Shown here in pieces: positions 10,029-20,090 of a stretch of 64,000 nucleotides of DNA. The stretch comes from Clusia tigrina (Eukaryota; Arthropoda; Insecta; Diptera; Clusiidae). Made by a program: the position numbers and the translations under genes. Numbering within the stretch: position 1 is the first letter of the stretch; each line of letters starts with the position of its first letter. Under the pieces are notes generated by a model. That model saw only the letters and a program-made list of their open reading frames with translations, was not told the DNA's origin and ran no database searches. Location of the stretch: contig OV050030.1 of NCBI GenBank assembly GCA_920105625.2, forward strand, positions 66,493,807 through 66,557,806. The letters are read 5' to 3'.

Positions 10029-11436
10029 TTAGTTTTTAATGTTACTTTTATGTACTACTCTGTTTGATTCTGTAAGGATTGTGGTTGTTCTGTTTTCTTT
10101 TACTGTTTCTTGTTTGTATTTAGGTGAGATTTTGGATCCTAGACGACTGTGAATTTTAACGTAAACTGTGTCACCTGGATTGTATGTTATGATAGGTAGT
10201 CGATTTTTATTGTGATATTTAATATCTTTGTATTGCTTTTCTTTTAGTCTTTGAATATTGTCTTGTCTGGCTTTATCGTACTGTTCAGGGTCTATGTTTG
10301 TGTTTCGTCCAAAGAATATTTCAATGGATTTTTTTCCAGTTGTTGAGTGTATTGAGGAATTGTATTCGTAGATAGATCTGTCTAGAAGTTCTATAAAGGA
10401 TCGGTGGGTTCCGTCTGATTTCAGGCATCTAATGATTTCTGAAAGTGTTGAATGAAATCGTTCTATTTGGCCGTTAACAGAGCTTTTGTAAGGGGGTGAT
10501 CTAAAAATTTGAATACCTAATTGGTCTTCAACCATAAAGTTTATTGAAGATGAGTTGAGGGATTTTTCGTTATCAACAACGATAACTTTTGGGACTCCAT
10601 ATAGGAACAGAAGTTGACGTAGTGGTTCTTTTACATCTTCGATTGCTTTTGATTTTATGACTTTACCTTGGGCATATTTAGAAAACTTATCAATTGCGGT
10701 TAAGACGAGGTTGTTTTCTGTTTTATAAATATCGATGTGGAGGGTGTGTCCGGGATGTGTAGGGATGGGTGTTTCTTTAAGTTCGGGATTAGTGGGATGT
10801 CGGTCATATTTATTAAGCTTGCAAACAGTACATTGTTTAACTACTTTCTTTATTTTGTTGTTCATTCCTGGAAAATAGTACTTCTCTAAAATTTGAATTT
10901 TATTTTCTTTTGTGTTTCTATGGGCTCGTTTGTGTGTTTCAATAATTATACCTTGTTGTTGTTCTTCATTGACAACGTCTTAAACTTGGTGCCTTGTGAA
11001 CCTGACTCGATATCTTGAAAAATAATCTGGGTAAACTTCTTGAAGTTTGCCCATTATTGGTTCTGATGTTTTTATACCATTTATAACAGAGGGATTAAGG
11101 TTTTTTTTAAGGATTTCTATTAGTTTTTCTGTGGTGTAATCAAATTCTGTTATTGTGTGTCTGTGGTATGTCGGAAATACAATCTGAAATTTGTATGGTG
11201 TGGTAGGACCTATGTTGAGAATGATCTGATTCTTGAATACGTTGATGGGGGCTTCGACGCTACTTATAAGATTTTGTCCTGAACTGTCGTCGCTATGCGT
11301 CATCGTGGACATTGAATTTACTTGCGATTGTAACGGAATTCTTGACAAGGCATCTGCAACTACGTTACTTTTCCCTGGTTTATATAGTAATTCGTAGTGA
11401 TACTCTTCTAGTATGGCCGTTTCATCGTTTCATCTT
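10029..11436 (-). pseudogene. E1 pol, RNase H end and integrase (one nonsense codon)
   Basis: Integrase region. 10980-11348 carries the RNase H end and linker. A TAA at 10980-10982 interrupts the frame, and the same frame continues through the zinc region (CTVCKLNKYDRHP) and catalytic core: HIDIYKTENN (Asp), VIVVDNEKS (Asp) and NGQIERFHSTL (Glu). The C-terminal domain ends with VVHKSNIKN at 10029. All DDE residues are present; only the nonsense codon and the upstream frameshift disable it. Integrase inserts the cDNA, here with TATA preference. Confidence 0.9.
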
Positions 11437-12591
11437 ACTATTGTTATTTTTATTACTTAGGGCGTAGGTGAGAGGTTGGTGGTCAGTATGAATTATAACC
11501 TTGCGAGATCCATAAAGATAGTTGCGAAAAGAATTTAGGGCCCAAATTATAGCCAGCATCTCCTTCTCGTTTGTTGCGTAATGTTCTTCTGCTTTGTTGA
11601 GAGTTCGAGAGATGAATGAGATTGGCTTATCTTTTTGTGACAACACTGCGCCAATTGCATAATTTGATGCGTCTGTTGTTAGTTCAAAGCATTCATTGTA
11701 ATTTGGGTATGAGAGCAGGGTGTCTTTGGAAATAAGTGAATTTTTTAATTTTCTGAAGGCTTCAAGGGCTTCGGCGTTCAGATTAATTAGTATTTTTGCC
11801 GATTGCTTTTTTGATATTCGGCCTTCTTCTCCTCTTAGGAGGGATGTCAATGGTTTCGCGATTTTTGCATAGTCTTGCACGAAACGCCTGTAGTAACCTG
11901 ATAGGCCTAAAAATGCTCGTAGATCTTTTATTGTTTTAGGTGTCGGGAAGTTTGCTACAGCTTCAATTTTTTTGGGATTTGTTTTTATTCCTTGCGGAGA
12001 AATGATAAACCCTAGAAATTCTACTTCTTCTTGATAGAAATGACATTTATCAAGCTGTACTTTCATGTTCGCGTTTTCCAAAGCTTCGAATATAAGTTCA
12101 ATATGTTGCGAGTGGTCGTGTTCGCTTTTGCTAAATATGATTATATCGTCAATATATACGTAACATATTTTGCCGATATATTCGCGTAAAATATCATCGA
12201 GTGCGCGTTGGAAGATTGATGGCGCGTTTTTTAGACCAAATGGTAAGCGATTGAATTCGTACTTAGCGTTGTTGATCGCGAATGCTGTCTTTTCCTTGTC
12301 TTTCTCCTTGAGAGGGATTTGGTGGAAGCCACTCTTTAGATCTAGGACCGAGAAATATTCGCAATTTCCTAATTGTGAGATAACTTCTGAGATTTCGGGT
12401 ATTGGGTACCTATCAGCTATGGTAACTGTATTTAGTTTGCGATAGTCTATGACCATCCTATATTGCTTGTTACCCTTGGAATCAGATTTTTTTTCTACGA
12501 CCCATACTGGGGAGTTATAAGGGGACCTTGATGGTCTGATTATACCATCATTAAGCATTTGCTTCACTTGATTTTCGACTTCATTTTTCAA
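11422..12591 (-). pseudogene. E1 pol, reverse transcriptase and RNase H (frameshifted at both ends)
   Basis: 389-residue open stretch. RT motifs: DGIIRPSRSPYNSPVWVV, MVIDYRKLN, FSVLDLKSGFHQIPL, LPFGLKNAPSIFQRAL, YVYIDDIIIFS (YIDD catalytic box) and FLGFIISPQGI. RNase H motifs: LTTDASNYAIGAVLSQ (Asp), NEKEMLAIIWALNSF (Glu) and IIHTDHQPL (Asp). The frame is lost upstream near 12603 (single-base loss relative to the protease frame) and downstream near 11425 (single-base gain). Within the stretch all active-site residues are present. Confidence 0.92.
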
Positions 12592-13151
12592 AGAATTAGG
12601 GTATTATTACTATAAACGGGTTCGTCGGAGGATGTGCGAATTTCGCCAAAGACTTTTGTAGTGTATGTCAGTTTTTCGTCCGGTTCAGTGAATAATTTAG
12701 GGAATTTGTTGACTGTGTTTTTAATAGAGTGTTTTTGCTGTTGTGTCATATGTTCGTCACGAATATCGATTGAATTAACTGATTTTGAAGTTAGTTGTTT
12801 TATTTTTACCCATTTACTGTTTTTTATTTGCATGAAGTTTTTATTTGTATGGATTATCGCATTGAGTTCTTTAAGGCTATCGTTGCCTAAAATGCCATGA
12901 AATGATTTCAAGGTTGGCATAATGAAAAATTTATGCTTGTCTTCAAGATTAAATAAGTTTATGAATGTGTGTTCCTGAATTTTTACGTCTCCTGCGATTG
13001 ACTTAGCATGGAAAGGTGTTTCGTTTGGAATAGTTTTTTTTGCAAGACCGGGTTGGATATAGTTCTTGCTTGATCCCGTGTCTATGAGAAATCTTAAAAT
13101 TTTTCCGCTCTTCTGTTGACATTCAAAATATGGCAATGAAGAGCTCGTCAT
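12588..13151 (-). pseudogene. E1 pol, start and aspartic protease
   Basis: The pol frame opens at ATG 13149-13151, overlapping the gag stop as ATGA, so pol is expressed by re-initiation or frameshift. The protease signature is FLIDTGSSKNYIQP at about residues 22-35, followed by HGILGNDSLKEL, the second conserved protease element. The frame ends artificially at 12588 because of the indel near 12603. Length and order fit errantivirus pol. Confidence 0.9.
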
Positions 13152-14473
13152 TCTAAAAAATGAATGTCGTTAAGCTCTGAAGATTGTTCTGTATAATCTT
13201 GTTGTTCAGATTCTATGGTTGTTAGGTACTCGTCTAAAGTTTGATCGTATTCCTCTTCGTTTTGTTCATGTTCGTATTCATTGAGGTCATTACTGTCGTG
13301 TTCAGTGTCTATATGGAATGTTCGTTGGGTCTTGTGAGGGATGAAGGTACGTTGGGAGGGCGGTGATCTTTTTCCTGGGACTTGTGCTGGTCTCGTTCTA
13401 TTCATATAGTCAATTCTTTTTGAGCGAAGGCTTACGTCGATGTCCATAGGTTCTGGTTTTGGTAAAGGTTTGGGAGCGTATGGCCTTGGGGGTGGTTGTC
13501 TCAGTGGGTATTGGTCAAGTTGTTGTGTCGTATTTTGGATTGGTTTTGGGAATGTGGGAGTTTGAGGATTAGGAATGTATGCTATTTGAGGATGAAAATT
13601 TTGTCTGAAGCGTTGCATAGGGATATTTCTATTTGGTAGAGGTGGGGTTAAATTTGAATTGTATTTTTTGGTAGCTTGTTGTTGGTTATTGGCATAGTTG
13701 GTTCGGAAATTCTGATTTTCTAGCTTTAAACATAAATGTAACGCTTGTGGTAAGTCAGCTGGTTCTTTTATTCCTAACAGTTTTGGAAGTTCACCGTTAA
13801 GTCCTCGAATGAAAGTATCAAGTGCTTTTTCTCTATATGTTTGGGTGAGAATCTGAAGGGATTCTGTACTAACTTCTAAGCAGCCTAATTTGTTAAGAAT
13901 CAGTGATAGGTGAGAGTAGACGTCTTGGTAAAATTGCTCTACTGTTGACCTGCCTTGAATTAGGGCGGTCATTTGGTATTCGAGTGTGGACAGGTCGCGT
14001 TTGTCTGCGGTTAGACATTTTGCTATAGCTGACCAGTCGAGTGGAGTGTTGTAGGATTCTAATGCAGTCTCTGCATTACCCACAATTTTGTTCCTTATAA
14101 CGTTTAGAATTCCATAATATTTCGGCGTTCCTTTGCTGGGCTCGTAAATTTTGAGAATTCTCTCAACGCTTTTTTTCCAGGAATTAAATTCGCCGGGTCT
14201 ACCAGAAAATTCGCGTAGGCATTTGACTACGTCGGGAATTTTGTCCAAGTCCGTAATGTTGTTCATATGTTTTTCTTCGATGACCTGATCTCTAGCGTTT
14301 GAAAGGTGAGCGTTGGGGTTCATTGCTGCTTGAACCAAGGCTGGACCCTGTCTTGAAAATACCTCTGAGGCGATTTGCGCTATTATGGGACCTAACTCTT
14401 CCATATTAATGTTTGGTGCAGCCTGTCCGGCGTTAAGTATCGGTGGACGGATAAGATTGTTCGGATTACTCAT
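13148..14473 (-). CDS. gag: E1 gag capsid protein
   Basis: Uninterrupted 441-residue frame. It contains the errantivirus/Gypsy capsid core: CLREFSGRPGEFNSWKKSV, GILNVIRNKIVGNAETAL, LDWSAIAKCLTADKRD, LSTLEYQMTALIQGRSTVEQF and TFIRGLNGELPKLLGI. A proline- and arginine-rich segment (about 260-370) and an acidic C-terminus follow. There is no CCHC zinc knuckle, normal for errantiviruses, in which the basic tail substitutes. It assembles virus-like particles around the genomic RNA. The start is the first ATG after a stop-rich leader. Confidence 0.93.
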   Translation of the reverse strand: MSNPNNLIRPPILNAGQAAPNINMEELGPIIAQIASEVFSRQGPALVQAAMNPNAHLSNARDQVIEEKHMNNITDLDKIPDVVKCLREFSGRPGEFNSWKKSVERILKIYEPSKGTPKYYGILNVIRNKIVGNAETALESYNTPLDWSAIAKCLTADKRDLSTLEYQMTALIQGRSTVEQFYQDVYSHLSLILNKLGCLEVSTESLQILTQTYREKALDTFIRGLNGELPKLLGIKEPADLPQALHLCLKLENQNFRTNYANNQQQATKKYNSNLTPPLPNRNIPMQRFRQNFHPQIAYIPNPQTPTFPKPIQNTTQQLDQYPLRQPPPRPYAPKPLPKPEPMDIDVSLRSKRIDYMNRTRPAQVPGKRSPPSQRTFIPHKTQRTFHIDTEHDSNDLNEYEHEQNEEEYDQTLDEYLTTIESEQQDYTEQSSELNDIHFLE

Positions 14474-15109
14474 TTTATTTTGTAAGAGCGAGAGAGGGAA
14501 ATTTCTTAATTTTATTGATTCAGTATAAAAATTTGGGAAAAAATGCTATTTTTTATTATTTTTTTAATGCAATTGAATGGTTAGAGCTTACAAAATTAAA
14601 TATGTAAAAAACAATATTGTGATATTAATACAAAAAAGATACATTACTAAGAATAAAATTGCTTACAGTACAAGCTTAGTTGTACTCATCTTGGATGAAA
14701 TTTTATTAGTTGATTTGGAGATGAAGTGGAGGTTCCTTTCCAGGTTTTTCCTTTCCAATTTTAATTAATTTCTGAGGGCGGAGTGGCTAGTGCGTTGCAC
14801 TTCCTTTTTGCTGCTGATAGCTACTCGGGGGCCTCGTTCCTCTGCAACACGCTGGTTTTTTATTTTTTGTAATTCTTATGAAGAATCTTGGATTGTTAAA
14901 AAGCACACTTTTTTCTTGTTATTTGTCTTTGAGTAACTTTGATCAGGCTTGCGCTACTTGAGGGCACTTTTTCACCTTTGTCTTTGTTACTTTAACTAAA
15001 GTGTTTATTTTTAGCACTATTTTAGGGCGTTTAAAATCACTTTAACTTTGTTTTACTAATTGAGTACTTTAAAACAGGACTTTATTTAATTTTAATTTGC
15101 TCGGGCGCC
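14474..15109 (-). other. E1 leader with primer-binding site
   Basis: Noncoding 636 bp between gag and the 5' LTR. The minus strand after the LTR reads TGGCGCCCGAGC, the primer-binding-site candidate at 15099-15110 (the T is shared with the LTR end). The rest is AT-rich and contains a GTTAAAGT motif twice (about 14986-14996 and 15042-15052). The 63-codon plus-strand frame inside is not credible as a gene. The env splice donor probably lies here or in early gag. Confidence 0.75.
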
Positions 15110-15524
15110 AGTTAATAAAATATTTATTATTTTATTTTTTTAAAAAACTAGCACTGATGACAGTGCGTCTTTATTGACTGCTACTTTAGGAGTGAATTAC
15201 AATTATTCTTAAGTTTAACAAGAAAGTTCTTAATTAATAACTTAACTATGTTGTTGTTGTTGTTCTTGTTTTCGTGCACTAGCGCGTGCAGGTGTTTTTG
15301 TCAGCATTTCTTTTTCTGGGGCAGTCAGCGTTTATTTCGATTGGAGCGATCGACGTGTTATTTATTTACTAGTTGATCAGCGTTTATTTTAATTGGAGCG
15401 GTCGATGTGCTCTTGCCCAATTGTTTGGCTTTGCAGTTTCGGCGCTATGGTTCTCAATGTTGTTACGCAAAAACTGTAACTAAGTTTATTGGCTTTTGTT
15501 TTGTTAACATTTTTGTTGTTAACT
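15110..15524 (-). repeat. E1 5' LTR
   Basis: 415 bp, one base different from the 3' LTR. The 33-bp internal repeat lies at 15325-15357 and 15377-15409. The outer edge is followed by TATA at 15525-15528. Confidence 0.95.
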
Positions 15525-15528
15525 TATA
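15525..15528. repeat. E1 target-site duplication TATA (partner at 8003-8006)
   Basis: TATA directly flanks both LTRs. Counting it once rejoins the G2 reading frame, independent evidence that it is the true duplication. Confidence 0.9.
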
Positions 15529-16575
15529 TGATTTCAAAATGATACTCAGACAATTTGTGTCTGAACCTGGCTAGCCTAGACGTTTGGTCTTTGCATCAGT
15601 GGTCAACAAAAAATTTGCTCAAAGTCGGGGTACGCCAAAATCGGTGGCGAGCTAATAATTTCTTTTAGCCTCTCGAATGCTTGCTGGCAGCTCTCTGTCC
15701 ATTCGAACTTTGCTTCTTTTCGTAGCTGGCAACGTAATTCCGGCTAGTTCTTCTATGCACTTTCTGTAATAGTTCACTAGTCCTAGCAATGCTTGCACTT
15801 CCTTTCTATTCCTCGGAATTGCTAAATTTTTAACGCACTCCACCTTCTGCGGGTCAGGCAGTGCTCCTGCCTCTGAGCAACGATGGCCTAAATAAATCAC
15901 CTCTCTTCGCAAAAATGGGCACTTCTCCGTGTTCAATTTCAAATTGTGTTCTCGTAATTTCTGGAGTACCTTGCACAAGCATTGCGAATGCTGCTGCAAG
16001 TTCTTCCCATAAATTACAATATCATCCAGATACACAAAACAATCTAACCCTTGTAAGCCTGTTAGCACATGGTTCACTAGCCGTTGGAAGGTAGCCGGTG
16101 CTCCTGTTAATCCATACGGCATTCTATTAAACTCATAATGCCCTAAACCGGTGCTGAACGCGGTTTTCTGCTTATCTTGGGTATCCACCAGAACTTGGTG
16201 GTAGCCACTCGCTAAATCAAGTGTAGAAAAATATCTACTGTGTCCCAATTGATCCAGATTTTCTTCTATCCTTGGTATCGGGAACACTTCCTTGTTAGTG
16301 GCGTCGTTCAATTTCCTAAAATCGACGACCATTCTCCACTTCTTCCGACCCTGAGTACTTCTCTTCTTTGGTACCAAAATTATTGGTGAGTTCCAAATCG
16401 AGAATCTCGGTGAAATTATGTTATCCTCTAACATTCCTTCTACTTGCCTGTTTACCTCATCTTTGTGAGCTTGCGGCAATCTGTACTGTTTCTGGTTAGT
16501 TGGTGGTTGATCCACTCTAGTAGGTATTTCATGCTCTACGTCCGGTGTATACGTCAGCTGGTCTCCTTCCAGCAA
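15529..16575 (-). pseudogene. G2 pol, reverse transcriptase and damaged RNase H
   Basis: RT with PIILVPKKRS, MVVDFRKLND, YFSTLDLASGYHQV, MPYGLTGAPATFQRL, FVYLDDIVIYG (YLDD box) and IYLGHRCSEAG, open from 16575 to 15652. Beyond that stop the minus strand continues as ERLKEIISSPPILAYPDFEQ, slips frame, reaches the first RNase H aspartate (LTTDA near 15590), and then jumps directly to KDQTSRLARF. About 75-80 codons of the RNase H core are therefore deleted. Confidence 0.88.
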
Positions 16576-17549
16576 AATATGTCATGGAATGACGTACAAA
16601 TGGCTTCTATTGATGCCTTCTCGTCTGAATTTACGCTTGGGTCTAACTTCAGTGATTCTAGCACTCGATCCATTCTTTTTCTTATATCAACTTGTTTAAT
16701 CTGATTTACCGATCTATAATTCGGTTCCTTAAAATTAACGGAACTAGTGAACTTGGGCCTAAAATCCTCATCCATCAGGTAGTCCCTTACTGATGCGTTG
16801 ATTACGCAAGCGTACACCTTACCCTTGTCAACGTGCATTATGGTTTCTCCCATATATACGCCCTCCGCTAGCTGCTGCTTGTGCAAAACAACAGTCCTAA
16901 GTTTCGTATTTACATGCATAGTACAACTAACTACTCTGGTTGACCTTGCATTCACTACCTCCATACAATTCATAATCCTATTCATGGTTCCATCCTGCCA
17001 TGACTTTAATGGAAGTGTAAGGATTCTATTCTTATTATCATCATAAAATGCTAACTGCTTTTCTAGCGCATCCAGTATGGTGCGGCTCCAAATATTATCG
17101 CAACCAATTATCCCATCGGCCGGGATACCTTCCCTATCCAATTCCACTACGTGCACTCTAAAACTCATGCCTTTAACTTCACTGTGCTCTATTCTGAGCG
17201 ACCGCAGTGTCCTGATGCAACCTCCAAACGCTAAATTAAGCGTTCTTACACCCATCTTTTGGGTTAACAACTAGTCCTTTCCGTAAAACATTAGATTTTA
17301 CGAGGCTGGTGTCCGCCCCTGAGTCTACCAAAACCACTAGCTTTCCACTAGCTGCCTTCTTGCAGGGTATCTCGATAAAAGCATCACCTATCCTGCTCAC
17401 AACGAAACAACGCCCTTTTGATTCCAAAATGGACGCGTATCCACTTCCTAACCCTTTGCTATATTTGAGAGCCTCTTGCTCCTCCTTCTCCTGGACTGTA
17501 GTTTCTACATTACTACTCACAAGCACTTCCGGTCTAATTATTACTTGAC
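16554..17549 (-). pseudogene. G2 pol, protease and linker (frameshifted), 5'-truncated
   Basis: The protease signature VVLVDSGADTSLVKSNVL is in the frame ending at 17236, and the downstream half, with IIGCDNIWSRTIL, in another frame (16554-17270), so one frameshift splits the protease. A second shift near 16570 separates this from RT. The linker ends with ASIEAICTSFHDIFCW, the usual lead into Gypsy RT. Homology stops at about 17549 with no gag upstream. Confidence 0.8.
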
Positions 17550-17703
17550 AAAAAATATAAGAAAAAAGGCACAAAATTATTGCATAAAAAAGTAATAATA
17601 GCGCAGCTGATCAGCAGTCCAATGCTATGAGAGAATTAAAGAGAGTGCTTCAATGCCTATAGGACCAAATGGGAACCATGCTCATTTTGTTAACAGCGCT
17701 CTG

Positions 17704-18060
17704 AGAATATTGCTGCTGTAGCCCAAAGTGTTGAAGAAAACCCAGGTTTGTCCATTCCTCGTCGTTCTTTGGAATTGGGCATTCCACAAACGTCATTACA
17801 CCGTATTTTGCATAAAGACTTGGGTCTTAAGGCTTATAAAGTTCAGTTAACAAAAGAACTCAAGCCGCACAATCATTAACAACGTCGTGTCTTTGCTGAT
17901 TGGGTCCTTGAAATGCATGAAAATTATCCGGAATTCCATCGAAAAATCATCTTGACTGATGAGGCACATTCAACAAGCACGTCAACAAGCAAAATTGTCG
18001 CATCTGGGGCTCGGAAAACCCAAGATTTATTGTTGAGAACCCTCTCCATCCTCAACGTGT
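17704..18060 (+). pseudogene. Mariner-type transposase fragment
   Basis: Plus-strand reading shows SIPRRSLELGIPQTSLHR, HKDLGLKAYKVQLTKEL, a stop, then QRRVFADWVLEMHENYPEF and IILTDEAH, the region of the first catalytic Asp of the DDE/D domain. Then KQNCRIWGSENPRFIVENP. The N-terminal DNA-binding half and the C-terminal catalytic half are missing, and there is a small deletion after DEAH. This is a recognisable relic with no coding capacity. Confidence 0.85.
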
Positions 18061-18064
18061 GAAC

Positions 18065-18240
18065 ACGTGCATTGCTTGCTGGGTGATTTGTGTGGTATAT
18101 GCTGCATTTGTCAATTTTTAAGAAAGTTTTATTGGTGAAGTGAAACTCTGATATTAGCATAGTCAATGCTGTTATCAACAATAAAAGTGTTGACTTCATT
18201 ACTTCGCTGCGAAAGCCCATTCGCATTCCACACTCCAATT
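18065..18240 (-). pseudogene. Jockey endonuclease fragment inside the mariner remnant
   Basis: The minus strand from about 18238 reads KIGVWNANGLSQRSNEV, then after one frameshift SEFHFTNKTFLKID and SIYHTNHPASN. These match the first 60 or so residues of the Jockey ORF2 endonuclease in J1 and J2 (NANGLSQ, SETHFT). There is no poly-A or other element end beside it. Such a short internal 5' piece is not expected from ordinary 5'-truncated retrotransposition. Confidence 0.75.
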
Positions 18241-18350
18241 TTGATTGATTGCATTATTATATCATCTTAGAGATGAGCGCTGTTAACAAGTTACGCATGG
18301 TTCCCATTTGGTCCTATAGGCATTGAAGCACTCTCTTTAATTCTCTCATA

Positions 18351-19740
18351 ACATTCATTTACGAAACCTTTCTTTTAAAAACTAACAATTAGTTTTCAAA
18401 GTTTACATATTAACAAGATATATTTTCTTTGTCAATGCTAAGAATTTATTTTTTTTAATATATTTCAATTTGTATTAGTTGGAGTAATTTATATATAAGT
18501 TTATTATTGTTAAATATGTTCTTTTTCTTCTGACTGATGTTTGCACTGTTGCAAAGTAAAATTTGGGATAATTTATTCGGTTTATTTCAAGTTAGCGCAG
18601 ATATGTTTTGCTTTGCAATGTTATATTTTTCGTTGCACTAGGCATGCTCAATTATTTGTGGACATTTAGATCTCGGGTATACCACTGTTATGAGTCTCAA
18701 GACATCAGAATATGTGCGTTAAATTATATTGATTCCACTTAATTCCTTCGGAAGTATTTAGATGTCTGAAAACCGAGAGCACAAAGAACCTTCGAAGAAC
18801 TTCTTGACATAGTAGTACACGAATATAACTATTATATTTATTCGGCAAAAGGACAGACACTAGTCGAAACATTTTCCTTCCAAATTTTATAACAATCCCT
18901 AACAATACGAAAATGGTATTTCAGGAAACAAAACAAAATTAAAAAACAAACATAGAATACCATAATAAAAAGAAAGCATTGTTAAAGGACACACACCAGG
19001 ATAGATTATCCAACTCAAAATTAACCCAAACGCTATGGCATCAAACTTTCAGTTCGCTGTAAGAAAGAGATAGTAAAATCAAATAATTTCTCCAAGCAAG
19101 ACTTGCCCTAGTGTTATTCACCATGTGCAGAATCAGTATCTCGTCGCTCCTTTGAAAAAGGATTGGGAAGATTACATCCGCAACCGGCGATCTGTATGAG
19201 TGAAAAGGGCAGATTTCCCATCTCAAGCTCTCAGTATTTATAATGTCTGCAGTCACTTTCCCTCCAATTTTGTTTGCTCTTCCAGGAAGAGTATCCATCT
19301 GCGAAGATGGCGTCATTTGAATCGATTTCCCAGGAAAGTGCAAACGCAGCAATTGGAGAGTGGAATCCTACATTTGCCGTGAACGTTCCATCCTCAGATC
19401 TCAATGCCAGATTTAAGTCGACTTAGAAGAGCTCTATGGAGCCGTCTTACTTCAGGAGTCGATTCAATACTTTCGCAAAGGCATCGAAAGTTAGTCCTTT
19501 TGGCTTTTTGATCTCTTTGCTATTCATCGTCAACCCTCCTTTATATTCATTTCCTTCTGATTCTTCTGTACGCTTAGCTAGGTTGAAAAGCTTACGCATC
19601 TTACTGCGAGCGTGGAGTGTGGGTGAAGCGCTGAAATACTGGGACGCTGGAGCGCACTCGACAGTAGCAAACAAACATAAAATATCCTTAAAAATATATA
19701 AAAAGGAGACAAGCCAGAAAAAGTATGCATATTTTTCAAT
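18351..19740. other. Unassigned AT-rich sequence, no recognisable gene
   Basis: No element homology recognised. Short open frames on both strands lack family motifs. The only one with protein-like composition is listed separately (19444-19722, minus). Confidence 0.5.
19444..19722 (-). other. Unidentified open frame with hydrophobic N-terminus
   Basis: A minus-strand frame without an ATG at its 5' end carries a hydrophobic run (FFWLVSFLYIFKDILCLFA) followed by CAPAS, like a signal peptide, then a lysine/arginine-rich region and a stop at 19447. Composition looks protein-like, and partially open sequence continues past the stop in the same frame (DGTFTANVGFHS). It could be a decayed exon or leftover element sequence. 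I do not recognise a family. Confidence 0.2.
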
Positions 19741-20090
19741 TTACTTTAATAGCAGCGCGCGGATATAGTCGTGTTGTATGGCAGCAGAAAAGCAGAGGCG
19801 TCGCCGATATTTCTTCGCGTTCATTTAATTTTTAGAAGAGAGTTCGGATGTGTTTTTTGGTTGCTCCTCAATTATATTGTGATTTAAAGTGAAATAATTT
19901 AATGTTTCGAGTTTTAAGCCTAGCGAAATAGACGCATAATAAAAGTCACTGAATGAAATTGGCAAAAGGAGTTTGTGCGAAATATCAAATATCAGTTTTT
20001 AAACTTAAAATTTGAATTTGTGTTAGCTTCTAATAAAGAAGCGGACCTATAGCGGTCAGTGGATGAGCGTATTGCGCTCTCCCACTCACA

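Larger units (their letters stand above)
8007..15524 (-). mobile_element. E1: full-length errantivirus (env-bearing Gypsy element)
   Basis: Complete LTR-to-LTR element of 7518 bp on the minus strand: 5' LTR 15110-15524, PBS and leader, gag 13148-14473, pol 10029-13151, env 8453-9974, polypurine tract, 3' LTR 8007-8421. The LTRs have AGTTA...TAACT ends and differ at one base that I can find (T at about 8339 versus C at about 15442). A 4-bp TATA duplication flanks it, the target preference of the gypsy/17.6/ZAM group. Gag and env are open; pol has two frameshifts and a stop. It sits in G2 pol. Confidence 0.95.
7304..17549 (-). mobile_element. G2: 412/mdg1-like Gypsy pol remnant, split by E1
   Basis: Two blocks belong together: 15529-17549 (protease, RT, start of RNase H) and 7304-8006 (RNase H end and integrase). 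Between them lies E1. Removing E1 and one TATA duplication brings the two halves back into the same frame at the RNase H/integrase linker. Gag and the LTRs are absent; homology stops at 17549 on the 5' side and at the G1 LTR on the 3' side. The RT resembles 412/mdg1 (YLGHRCSEAGALPDPQK-type connection). Confidence 0.8.
17626..18350 (+). mobile_element. Tc1/mariner-type element, internally deleted
   Basis: Inverted ends starting TATGAGAGAATTAAAG are perfect for 56 bp (17626-17681 and 18295-18350) and recognisable to about 80 bp. The outermost TA fits a TA target duplication. Inside are a transposase fragment (plus) and a short Jockey endonuclease fragment (minus). At 725 bp it is about half the length of an autonomous element and has no open transposase frame. 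Confidence 0.88.

Noticed and set aside
14577..14768. 63-residue plus-strand frame in the E1 leader
   Set aside because: AT-rich chance frame opposite the noncoding leader.
18351..19740. tRNA, rRNA or other RNA gene in the unassigned gap
   Set aside because: No cloverleaf, polymerase III box pair or rRNA-like sequence recognised by eye.
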